DNA from: an uncultured Dermatophilus sp.
GTDB lineage: Bacteria; Actinomycetota; Actinomycetes; Actinomycetales; Dermatophilaceae
Assembly: GCA_945876925.1 (NCBI GenBank)
Contig: CAMCQD010000026.1
Span: 1 to 10,515 of the forward strand
Direction: 5' to 3'
Length of the DNA stretch: 10,515 bases
The notes under the pieces are model-generated. The model was given only the letters and a program-made list of their open reading frames with translations, searched no databases and was not told where the DNA came from. Of this stretch, positions 1-5,151 are shown piece by piece; the stretch's first letter is position 1; each line of letters starts with the position of its first letter. Position numbers and translations under genes: made by a program.

Positions 1-128
1 CTGTATCGGTCGTGGCCCCCGACTGGGCGCGGGGCCGGGGCGGCGCGCTGCTCGGGGTGGTGGGGGGCTGCGTCGGGGCCGGGGGGGGGGGGCGACGCCC
101 AGGGCCCCACGCCGATCTGCCGGTGCAC
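1..128 (-). CDS. N-terminus of a proline-rich protein, partial (runs off left edge)
   Basis: This open frame has no stop from a GTG at 128 to the window edge (42 codons). A good Shine-Dalgarno sequence (AGGTGA, 139-134) lies 5 nt before the GTG. The gene follows lemA on the same strand with a 37-nt gap, so it is probably co-transcribed. The visible residues are rich in Pro, Ala and His, including a PPPP run read from the C12 tract at 81-92, with no recognisable domain. Proline-rich cytoplasmic N-termini are common on actinobacterial membrane proteins, so a membrane protein is a reasonable guess. That is inference: no membrane segment is within the window. An alternative GTG at 137 would add three residues. 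An overlapping plus-strand frame (12-284) is open too, but it runs into the lemA coding region and has no support. Confidence 0.5.
   Translation of the reverse strand, partial: MHRQIGVGPWASPPPPGPDAAPHHPEQRAAPAPRPVGGHDRY
81..92. repeat. 12-base G/C homopolymer (C12 on the coding strand)
   Basis: Twelve consecutive G on the plus strand read as four CCC proline codons in the partial minus-strand gene. A one-base slip would shift the frame just after residue 16. It is the longest homopolymer I see in the window. Confidence 0.9.
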
Positions 129-143
129 CGGATTCACCTGGTA

Positions 144-159
144 CCGCCCGCGCGGGCGG
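144..159. repeat. 16-bp perfect palindrome between lemA and the next gene
   Basis: The bases CCGCCCGCGCGGGCGG are self-complementary. They lie between the lemA stop codon (166-168) and the Shine-Dalgarno of the next minus-strand gene. In RNA this could fold as a 6-bp GC stem with a 4-nt loop. It might modulate read-through or translation of the downstream gene, but in DNA this rich in G+C a short palindrome could be chance. Confidence 0.4.
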
Positions 160-165
160 GACGGC

Positions 166-894
166 TCAGCTGCCCTGTTCCCCGGGGCGCTTGTCCTGGA
201 TCGGGCTCGGGGTGTAGTTCTGGCCGAGCCCCTGGGAGGCGTCGTACCCGCCGGGCAGCTGGCCCGGCGCCTGCCCGCCGGTGACCTGGCCGTACCCCTG
301 GCCGCCCTGCCCGGGCCCGGCGATGGTGCCGCTGCCCTGGCCGAAGTCGATGGTAGGCGCGTTCTGCGCGGCCGGCTCAGCCTGGAAGTACTCCTCCTTG
401 GTGACCCCGGCCATCCCGGCGAAGAAGTTCGTCGGCACCGACTCGACCTTGGTGTTCAGCTCGCGCACGGTGGCGTTGTAGTAGCGCCGCCCGGAGGCGA
501 TCCGGTCCTCGGTGGCGGACAGCTCACGCTGCAGCTCGGCGAAGTTGGCGTTGGCCTTCAGGTCCGGGTAGGCCTCCGTGACGGACAGCAGCCGGCCCAG
601 GGCCTGGCTCAGCTCGCCCTCGTTCTCAGCGAGCTGGCCCGGGTTCTGCGCCCCGGACATCGCCTTGGACCGGGCCGACATCACGGCCTCCAGCGTGCCG
701 GACTCGTGCGCGGCGTAGCCCTTGACCGTCTCGACGAGGTTGGGGATGAGGTCGTGGCGCCGCTTGAGCTCGACGTCGATCTGGCGCCAGGCCTCCTGCA
801 CGAGATTCCGTGACTTGATGAGGCCGTTGTACGAGGAGACCCCGAAGACGACGGCTCCCGCGACGATGGCTAGGAGGATGAGCAGTACGAGCAT
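166..894 (-). CDS. lemA: LemA family membrane protein with Gly/Gln-rich C-terminal tail
   Basis: The 242-residue product has a hydrophobic N-terminal segment (residues 1-19) and then the LemA core. The core shows the signature WRQIDVELKRRHDLIPNLVETVKGYAAHE at about 36-64 and the later YNATVRELN and FFAG..KEEYFQAE segments at about 139-173. LemA proteins are anchored by one N-terminal helix with a helical-bundle domain; their role in bacteria is not well defined. Usual family length is about 185-200 residues. Here a low-complexity tail rich in Gly, Gln and Pro (about 185-242) is added. I chose ATG 894 because the membrane segment begins there. A TTG at 906 is an alternative with a better-spaced GGGAG (916-912). 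A longer open frame to 1206 runs back over pyrE and is not used. The gene lies 173 nt downstream of pyrE; a possible -10 (TACGAT, 1011-1006) suggests its own promoter. Confidence 0.9.
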   Translation of the reverse strand: MLVLLILLAIVAGAVVFGVSSYNGLIKSRNLVQEAWRQIDVELKRRHDLIPNLVETVKGYAAHESGTLEAVMSARSKAMSGAQNPGQLAENEGELSQALGRLLSVTEAYPDLKANANFAELQRELSATEDRIASGRRYYNATVRELNTKVESVPTNFFAGMAGVTKEEYFQAEPAAQNAPTIDFGQGSGTIAGPGQGGQGYGQVTGGQAPGQLPGGYDASQGLGQNYTPSPIQDKRPGEQGS

Positions 895-1067
895 GAATGC
901 GAACAAAGCAACTCCCGGGTTCGGCGTTGTCGGCAAGCCGCCCCGCGCCAGCGGCTCGCATATCCCCCTGTAGCCGGCGGTGGCCGCGCGCGAGGTCTCG
1001 CGCCTATCGTAACGGCAGGTCAGCGACCCAGCCCGCCGGGCAGTACGCGTCCGCCGGGAACACGGGC

Positions 1068-1646
1068 TCAGGCCAGGCCCAGATCGGCCAGGTCGAAGGC
1101 GTACAGATACGGCACCCCGGCTTCCTGCCTGATCCGCTCGGCAGCCCCGGAGGACCGGTCGGCGATGACCGCCACCGCGACCACCTCGGCCCCCGCCTCG
1201 CGACACGCCTCCACCGCAGTCAGCGGGGAGCCGCCGGTGGTGGACGTGTCCTCGACCACCAGGACCCGGCGGCCCTGCACGGACGGCCCCTCGATCCGCT
1301 GCTGCAGCCCATGCGCCTTCCCGGCCTTGCGGACCACGAAGGCGTCCAGGCGCTGCCCGGCGGCCGCGGCGGCATGCAGCATCGCCGTGGCGACCGGGTC
1401 GGCGCCCATGGTCAGCCCGCCGACCGCTTCGTAATCGAGCCCGGCGGTCAGCTCCCGCAGCACCCGGCCGACGAGCGGCGCGGCCTCGCCGTCGAGGGTG
1501 ATCCGGCGCAGGTCGACGTAGTAGCCGGCCTGCTGGCCGGAGGAGAGCGTCACCGTGCCATGCACGATCGCCGTGGCCTTGATGAGGCTGAGCAGGCGTG
1601 CCCGGTCTGCGGATGCGGAAGCGGCGGAGCTGGCGGGAGTATGCAC
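1068..1646 (-). CDS. pyrE: orotate phosphoribosyltransferase
   Basis: This cytoplasmic enzyme converts orotate plus PRPP to orotidine 5'-phosphate, the fifth step of pyrimidine synthesis. The phosphoribosyltransferase PRPP-binding motif VLVVEDTSTTGGS is at about residues 128-140. The mobile catalytic-loop motif RKAGKAHG is at about 106-113, and the N-terminal VTLSSGQQAGYYVDLRR segment is typical of bacterial PyrE. At 192 residues it has the usual length. Two starts are possible, GTG 1655 and GTG 1646. I chose 1646 because a TAGGGT -10 box (1659-1654) ends exactly 7 nt before it, giving a leaderless transcript, and that box overlaps the upstream GTG. No pyrimidine-operon partner is nearby. lemA follows on the same strand. 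Confidence 0.93.
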   Translation of the reverse strand: MHTPASSAASASADRARLLSLIKATAIVHGTVTLSSGQQAGYYVDLRRITLDGEAAPLVGRVLRELTAGLDYEAVGGLTMGADPVATAMLHAAAAAGQRLDAFVVRKAGKAHGLQQRIEGPSVQGRRVLVVEDTSTTGGSPLTAVEACREAGAEVVAVAVIADRSSGAAERIRQEAGVPYLYAFDLADLGLA

Positions 1647-1653
1647 GCCCGCC

Positions 1654-1659
1654 ACCCTA
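1654..1659 (-). promoter_or_regulatory. -10 box of a leaderless pyrE promoter
   Basis: TAGGGT on the minus strand fits the actinobacterial TANNNT -10 pattern. It is followed by 7 nt (GGCGGGC) and then GTG CAT at 1646. The predicted transcription start falls on or next to the G of the start codon. No convincing -35 is seen. The same 7-nt spacing recurs at both promoters in 4188-4231, which raises confidence. Confidence 0.6.
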
Positions 1660-1690
1660 CCGGTGCGCGCCGCCGGACCGGGGGCACCGG
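1660..1690. promoter_or_regulatory. inverted repeat upstream of the pyrE -10 box (possible operator)
   Basis: CCGGTGC (1660-1666) and GCACCGG (1684-1690) form a perfect 7-bp inverted repeat with a 17-bp spacer. It abuts the predicted pyrE -10 and covers the region where a -35 would lie, so a bound protein would block the promoter. The binding factor is unknown. In such GC-rich DNA a 7-bp match alone is weak evidence. Confidence 0.35.
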
Positions 1691-1958
1691 ATTTCCCGCG
1701 CCCGCCGATTACCGGGATCCCCTATACCGGCCAGGCCCGTGAAAATCCGTGAAGAGAGGACGGCTGATTCCGGGAAACCGCGATTACGGCTCCATTCAGC
1801 CGAAATAGCCTACCCGGCAGGGAATAGGTCGCTTATCGTGTTCCCACCGCCGAGCGCAGACGAACGATCACGGTCCGCTGCCGATGCGGCTACGCGTGCC
1901 CGCGCCCCGGCGGCCATCGCGCGTCAGGGGAGACGTGCGCGCACACCGTGGAGGTGCC
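1691..1958. other. upstream region of the C4-dicarboxylate transporter gene
   Basis: No gene is supported here; the region is noticeably less GC-rich than its surroundings around 1740-1840, as expected for a promoter region. It contains a 7-bp direct repeat CCGTGAA at 1737-1743 and 1747-1753, spaced exactly one helical turn apart. It also contains a 5-N6-5 inverted repeat, CGGCT/AGCCG, at 1787-1802, and a possible -10 TATCGT at 1834-1839. That -10 would give a 5' leader of roughly 110 nt. All are candidates only; no -35 element or named regulator site is recognisable. Confidence 0.35.
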
Positions 1959-3323
1959 ATGGAAATCGGCTCGGTGCTCGTCATCCTGCAACTCGTCGTC
2001 GTATTGGGGGCCCTGTTACTCGGCGCTCATAGCGGCGGGATGTCGCTGGGTCTCATCAGCGGCATCGGCCTGGTCATCCTGGTGTTCGCCTTCAAGCTGG
2101 CCCCCGGTGAGCCGCCCATCGACGTGATGCTCACCATTCTCGCGGTGATCGGCTGCGCCTCGGTGCTGCAGACCGTCGGCGGGCTGGACGTGATGATGCG
2201 CGGCGCCGAGCGCGTCCTCCGGGCGCATCCGGAGCGGATCACCATCCTGGCGCCGCTGACCACGTGGTTCCTCACCCTGCTGTGCGGCACCGGCCACGTG
2301 GTTTACACCATGTTCCCGATCATCGCGGACATCGCGCTGCAGAAGAACATCCGCCCCGAGCGGCCGATGGCGGTGGCCTCCGTGGCCGCCCAGGTCGGCA
2401 TCACCGCCTCGCCGGTGTCGGTGGCGACCGTGTCGCTGGCGACCATCCTGGCCAATAACGCGGCCGGGGGAAGCTCGTATTCCATCCCGCAGATCCTGTC
2501 GGTGTCCATCCCGGCTAGTTTCTGCGGCGTGCTCGTCGCCGCGATCTGGAGCCTGCGCCGGGGCAAGGACCTGGATAAGGACCCCGAATTCCAGGCCAAG
2601 CTCGCCGACCCCCAGAAGCGGGCGTTCATTTACAGCGGCGGCATGACGCTGCTAGACAAGACGTATCCGAAGTCGGCCTACCACGGCATGTACATCTTCT
2701 TCGCCACCATCGCCATCGTCGTCGTGCTCGGCGCCTTCACCGCGCTGCGCCCGGCTTTCCCGGACGACGAGGGCGGCACCTCGCCGCTGTCGATGAACCT
2801 GGTCATCCAGATGCTCATGCTCGCCGCAGGCGCGGTCATGCTCCTGGTCTGCAAGCCCAAGACCGCCGATATCCCTAACAGCGGCGTCTTCAAGGCAGGC
2901 ATGGTCGCGATCTTCGCCGTCTTCGGGGTCGCCTGGATGAGCGAGACGTTCTTCCAGGCGCACATCAGCGGCGTGGAGGACGCCCTGTCCGGGGTAGTGC
3001 GGGACGCCCCGTGGACGTACGCGCTCGTGCTGTTCGTCGTGAGCAAGCTGGTCAACAGCCAGGCCGCGGCGGTGGCGGCGATCGTCCCGATGGGGCTGCA
3101 GCTAGGGGTCGAACCGGCCGCGGTCGTCGGATTCTTCGGGGCCGCCTACGGCTACTTCATCCTGCCGACCTACCCCAGCGACCTCGCCTGCATCGGTTTC
3201 GACCGCTCAGGGACCACGCGGATCGGCAAGTTCATCATCAACCACAGCTTCATCATCCCCGGCCTCATTGCCGTGCTGACCGGCTGCACGGCCGGCTTCG
3301 CGCTCTCGCGGGTGCTGCTGTGA
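1959..3323 (+). CDS. dcuB: anaerobic C4-dicarboxylate transporter, DcuA/DcuB family (DcuB-like)
   Basis: The product is a 454-residue, highly hydrophobic membrane protein that should exchange or take up fumarate, malate, aspartate and succinate. Its sequence follows enterobacterial DcuB (446 residues) closely from memory. Shared stretches include GIGLVILVF near 36-43, CGTGHVVYT at 109-117, IRPERPMA at 131-138, GKDLDKDPEFQ at 202-212, KLVNSQAAAVAAIVP at 363-377, ILPTYPSDLA at 401-410 and FDRSGTTRIGKF at 414-425. The CGTGHVVYT and GKDLDKD stretches favour DcuB over DcuA. Start ATG 1959 has GGAGG (1950-1954) just upstream; an in-frame ATG at 1884 has neither support nor a family-like N-terminus. 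In enteric bacteria DcuB supports fumarate respiration; that role here is inference. No DcuS/DcuR-like regulator or fumarate reductase is in the window. The gene stands alone, with a hairpin just downstream. Confidence 0.92.
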   Translation: MEIGSVLVILQLVVVLGALLLGAHSGGMSLGLISGIGLVILVFAFKLAPGEPPIDVMLTILAVIGCASVLQTVGGLDVMMRGAERVLRAHPERITILAPLTTWFLTLLCGTGHVVYTMFPIIADIALQKNIRPERPMAVASVAAQVGITASPVSVATVSLATILANNAAGGSSYSIPQILSVSIPASFCGVLVAAIWSLRRGKDLDKDPEFQAKLADPQKRAFIYSGGMTLLDKTYPKSAYHGMYIFFATIAIVVVLGAFTALRPAFPDDEGGTSPLSMNLVIQMLMLAAGAVMLLVCKPKTADIPNSGVFKAGMVAIFAVFGVAWMSETFFQAHISGVEDALSGVVRDAPWTYALVLFVVSKLVNSQAAAVAAIVPMGLQLGVEPAAVVGFFGAAYGYFILPTYPSDLACIGFDRSGTTRIGKFIINHSFIIPGLIAVLTGCTAGFALSRVLL

Positions 3324-3337
3324 GGCCGGCACCGTGA

Positions 3338-3360
3338 CCTGCCAGGACCGGTGAGGCAGG
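3338..3360 (+). terminator. small hairpin just after dcuB
   Basis: CCTGCC (3338-3343) pairs with GGCAGG (3355-3360) around an 11-nt loop, 14 nt after the dcuB stop. It lies immediately before the stronger hairpin at 3362-3390 and may act with it. No U-tract follows. Confidence 0.35.
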
Positions 3361-3361
3361 C

Positions 3362-3390
3362 GAGGGCCGGGCGGTTACCGTCCGGCCCTC
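3362..3390. terminator. bidirectional hairpin between dcuB and the convergent SDR gene
   Basis: A 13-bp stem (3362-3374 with 3378-3390, one G-U pair when read as plus-strand RNA) closes a 3-nt loop, TTA. That loop is the TAA stop of the minus-strand reductase gene, so half the stem is coding. It lies 38 nt after the dcuB stop. There is no U-tract, as is common for actinobacterial stem-only terminators. It can serve both converging genes. Confidence 0.7.
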
Positions 3391-4187
3391 CGGGTGCCCG
3401 TGAGGGCCCGCACCGCGCCGCGCGGGAGCACATCCAGCACGCAGGTCAGCACCCGGTAGCCCAGTCCCGGCACGGAGACCGCCCGCCCGGCCCGGGCGTC
3501 AGCGAGCCCCTGGCGGACCACCTCGGAGGCGTCCAGCCAGGCGAACCGGGGCAGGGCGGAGGCGTCCAGCCCGGCCCGCTCATGGAACCGGGTGCGGGTG
3601 AAGCCGGGGCACACCGCGGTGGCGGTGACGCCGGTACCGGCCAGCTCGGCGGCCAGCGACTCGGTGAACGTCAGCGCCCAGGCCTTGGCGGCCGAGTAGG
3701 TGCCGCCGGGAACCCAGGCCGCCACCGAGGCGACCGTGATGATCGCCCCGCGGCCCCGGGAGCGCATCGACCGGGCGGCGGCGTGGGCGGGCACGAGCAC
3801 CCCCGTGGTGAGCAGGCTGAGCATCGCGACCTCCTCGTCCAGCGGGCTGCCGGTGAACGAGGTAGCCAATCCCAGGCCGGCGTTGGCGACGAGCAGGTCC
3901 ACCGGGCCCAGGCCATCATCGTCGCCGCCCGCCTCGTCCTGCCCGGCAGCATCGGGGCCGCCCGCGGCGAGCCGCCGGGAGACGGCCGCGAGCCCGGCAT
4001 CCGTGGTCAGATCGGCCGGCAGCACCCGGGCGCGGATACCGTGCGCGGCCCGCAGCCGGCCGGCCACCCGGTCCAGGGCCACCTCATCGCGGGCCACGAG
4101 CACGAGGTCGTGGCCGCTGGCGGCGAGCTGGGCGGCGAACTCCTCCCCCAGCCCGCTGCTGGCACCGGTGATGAGCGCCGTCGTCAT
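3375..4187 (-). CDS. short-chain dehydrogenase/reductase, classical SDR
   Basis: A 270-residue NAD(P)-dependent oxidoreductase of Rossmann fold; the substrate cannot be read from sequence. Visible motifs are the nucleotide-binding TGASSGLG (7-14), DL at 59-60, NAG at 102-104, catalytic Ser154, and the YSAAK motif with Tyr164 and Lys168, then CPGFTRT. Arg33 after the second strand suggests NADP preference. An extra Gly/Asp-rich loop lies at about 76-95, before the NAG strand, and is longer than usual. Start ATG 4187 is preferred over ATG 4199 because a TATGCT -10 box ends 7 nt before 4187, and ATG 4199 lies inside that box. The gene is divergent from xthA with a 44-bp gap, and its stop codon forms the loop of the shared terminator hairpin. 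Confidence 0.9.
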   Translation of the reverse strand: MTTALITGASSGLGEEFAAQLAASGHDLVLVARDEVALDRVAGRLRAAHGIRARVLPADLTTDAGLAAVSRRLAAGGPDAAGQDEAGGDDDGLGPVDLLVANAGLGLATSFTGSPLDEEVAMLSLLTTGVLVPAHAAARSMRSRGRGAIITVASVAAWVPGGTYSAAKAWALTFTESLAAELAGTGVTATAVCPGFTRTRFHERAGLDASALPRFAWLDASEVVRQGLADARAGRAVSVPGLGYRVLTCVLDVLPRGAVRALTGTRRAGR

Positions 4188-4194
4188 GCGCCCC

Positions 4195-4200
4195 AGCATA
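4195..4200 (-). promoter_or_regulatory. -10 box of a leaderless SDR promoter
   Basis: TATGCT on the minus strand (TANNNT) is followed by 7 nt (GGGGCGC) and ATG at 4187. Transcription should start at or beside the A of the start codon, giving a leaderless mRNA. No AGGAGG-like sequence precedes the ATG in the coding strand. Confidence 0.65.
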
Positions 4201-4218
4201 GGAGGCGGCCCGCCCGGC

Positions 4219-4224
4219 TAGGCT
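4219..4224 (+). promoter_or_regulatory. -10 box of a leaderless xthA promoter
   Basis: TAGGCT (TANNNT) is followed by 7 nt (CACGGGA) and ATG at 4232, so the transcript should begin on or one base before the start codon. It lies where the -35 of the opposing SDR promoter would be, and the reverse is also true. The two promoters are therefore physically interlocked. Confidence 0.65.
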
Positions 4225-4231
4225 CACGGGA

Positions 4232-5023
4232 ATGAGGATCGCGACGTGGAACGTCAACTCCATCCGGACCCGGGCCGGGCGGGCGCTGGGCCTGCTGCAG
4301 CGGCACGACCTGGACGTGCTCGCCTTGCAGGAGACCAAATGCACGGATGCGCAGTTCCCGGTAGAGCCCTTCGAGCAGGCCGGGTACCAGGTGGCCCGGC
4401 ACGGGCTCAACCAGTGGAACGGCGTCGCGATCATCTCCCGCGCCGGGCTGGAGGACGTGCGTACCGGCTTCCCGGGGATGCCCGGCTGGGGTGACCCCGA
4501 GCCGGCGCCCGAGGCCCGGGCGCTGGGCGCCCGCTGCGGCGGCGTCGATGTGTGGTCGCTGTACATCCCCAACGGGCGGGAGCTGGACAACCCGCACTAC
4601 GCCTACAAACTCGGCTGGCTGGCCCGGCTGCGGGACGCCGCGGCCGGGTGGCTCGCTGCCGCCCCGCAGGCGCAGATCCTGCTCACCGGCGACTGGAACG
4701 TCGCCCCCCGCGACGAGGACGTCTGGGACATGGCCGCCTTCGAGGGCAAGACGCACGTCTCACCGGCGGAGCGGGCGGCGTTCGAGGCGATCGTGGCAGC
4801 CGGGTACGCCGATGTGGTCCGCCCGTACGCGCCCGGCCCGGGCACGTACACGTACTGGGACTATCAGAAGCTGCGCTTTCCCAGGCGGGAGGGCATGCGG
4901 ATCGACTTCGCGCTGGCCTCCCCCGCCGCCGCCGGGCGGGTCACCGGCGCGTTCATCGACCGGGATGAGCGCAAGGGCAAGGGCGCCAGCGATCACGCTC
5001 CCGTGGTCGTCGAACTGGGCTGA
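4232..5023 (+). CDS. xthA: exodeoxyribonuclease III (AP endonuclease, ExoIII family)
   Basis: A 263-residue, Mg-dependent nuclease of the endonuclease/exonuclease/phosphatase fold. ExoIII enzymes cut DNA at abasic sites and trim 3' ends in base-excision repair. The family set is complete: WNVNSIR at 6-12, LQETKC with the metal ligand Glu34, YIPNG with Tyr111, GDWNVAP with Asp154 and Asn156, RIDFALAS with Asp225, and the C-terminal SDHAPV with catalytic Asp254 and His255. Length matches E. coli ExoIII (268). The ATG at 4232 is set by the leaderless -10 box 7 nt upstream. The end of the gene, including the stop, is duplicated immediately downstream (5029-5053). The divergent SDR gene shares its promoter region; the thiamin operon begins right after it. 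Confidence 0.95.
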   Translation: MRIATWNVNSIRTRAGRALGLLQRHDLDVLALQETKCTDAQFPVEPFEQAGYQVARHGLNQWNGVAIISRAGLEDVRTGFPGMPGWGDPEPAPEARALGARCGGVDVWSLYIPNGRELDNPHYAYKLGWLARLRDAAAGWLAAAPQAQILLTGDWNVAPRDEDVWDMAAFEGKTHVSPAERAAFEAIVAAGYADVVRPYAPGPGTYTYWDYQKLRFPRREGMRIDFALASPAAAGRVTGAFIDRDERKGKGASDHAPVVVELG

Positions 5024-5053
5024 CCGCACGTGGTAGCCGAACCGGGCTGACCG
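5002..5053 (+). repeat. 27-bp-period tandem duplication across the xthA stop codon
   Basis: Two 25-base copies (5002-5026 and 5029-5053) match at 22 of 25 positions with an offset of exactly 27 nt (nine codons). The first copy ends with the xthA stop (TGA 5021-5023). The second carries an equivalent in-frame TGA at 5048-5050, so read-through would add only eight residues. A further partial CCGGGCT copy follows at 5051-5057 and runs into the -10 box of the thiamin operon. Confidence 0.85.
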
Positions 5054-5056
5054 GGC

Positions 5057-5062
5057 TAGAGT
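5057..5062 (+). promoter_or_regulatory. -10 box of the thiamin operon promoter
   Basis: TAGAGT fits TANNNT. Counting the 7 nt used by the other promoters in this window puts transcription start at about 5070, the first base of the TPP riboswitch closing helix. The -35 area falls inside the second copy of the tandem duplication; no TTGACA-like element is seen there. Confidence 0.55.
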
Positions 5063-5069
5063 GCCCGCA

Positions 5070-5150
5070 GGCGCGGGGTGCCGCCCGTGGCAGGCGGCTG
5101 AGAGAGACCCGTTGAACCTGATCTAGGTAGTGCTAGCGAAGGAACGTCGC
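5070..5150 (+). ncRNA. TPP riboswitch (THI box) controlling thiMED-tenA
   Basis: The conserved THI-box blocks occur in order. They are GCGGGGTGCC (5073-5082), GGCTGAGA (5096-5103), ACCC (5107-5110), TGAACCTGATC (5113-5123), then TAGTGCTAGCGAAGGAA (5128-5144). CTGAGA and CCTGATC form the core that binds thiamin pyrophosphate. A closing helix P1 can form between GGCG (5070-5073) and CGTC (5145-5148). The Shine-Dalgarno of thiM (GAAGGA, 5138-5143) is part of the aptamer's conserved 3' segment, 8 nt before the ATG at 5152. There is no room for a separate expression platform or terminator. Ligand binding should hide the ribosome site directly and turn the operon off when thiamin pyrophosphate is plentiful. 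The site identification is strong; the mechanism is inferred from the layout. Confidence 0.95.
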
Positions 5151-5151
5151 G

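Noticed and set aside
12..284. Plus-strand open frame of 90 codons at the left edge
   Set aside because: It runs antisense into the lemA 3' end and is low-complexity Gly/Arg/Pro. The minus-strand frame from 128 has a proper Shine-Dalgarno and fits the operon direction.
895..1206. N-terminal extension of lemA up to 1206
   Set aside because: The extension crosses the intergenic region and enters pyrE coding DNA, is Arg/Gly-rich, and precedes a normal LemA membrane start at 894.
897..1742. Long plus-strand frame antisense to pyrE
   Set aside because: It mirrors the pyrE coding strand, has no family motif, and its residues look like a GC-rich shadow frame.
1884..1958. Upstream ATG 1884 as the dcuB start
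   Set aside because: It adds an Arg-rich 25-residue segment not found in DcuA/DcuB proteins, while ATG 1959 has GGAGG just upstream and matches the family N-terminus.
4188..4199. ATG 4199 as the SDR start
   Set aside because: It lies inside the TATGCT -10 box, so a transcript from that promoter would not contain it; SDRs normally begin a few residues before the TGxxxGxG motif, as from 4187.
3351..4235. Long plus-strand frame antisense to the SDR gene
   Set aside because: Gly/His/Gln-rich shadow translation; the minus strand has all SDR catalytic motifs and the frame would cross the terminator hairpin and the divergent promoters.
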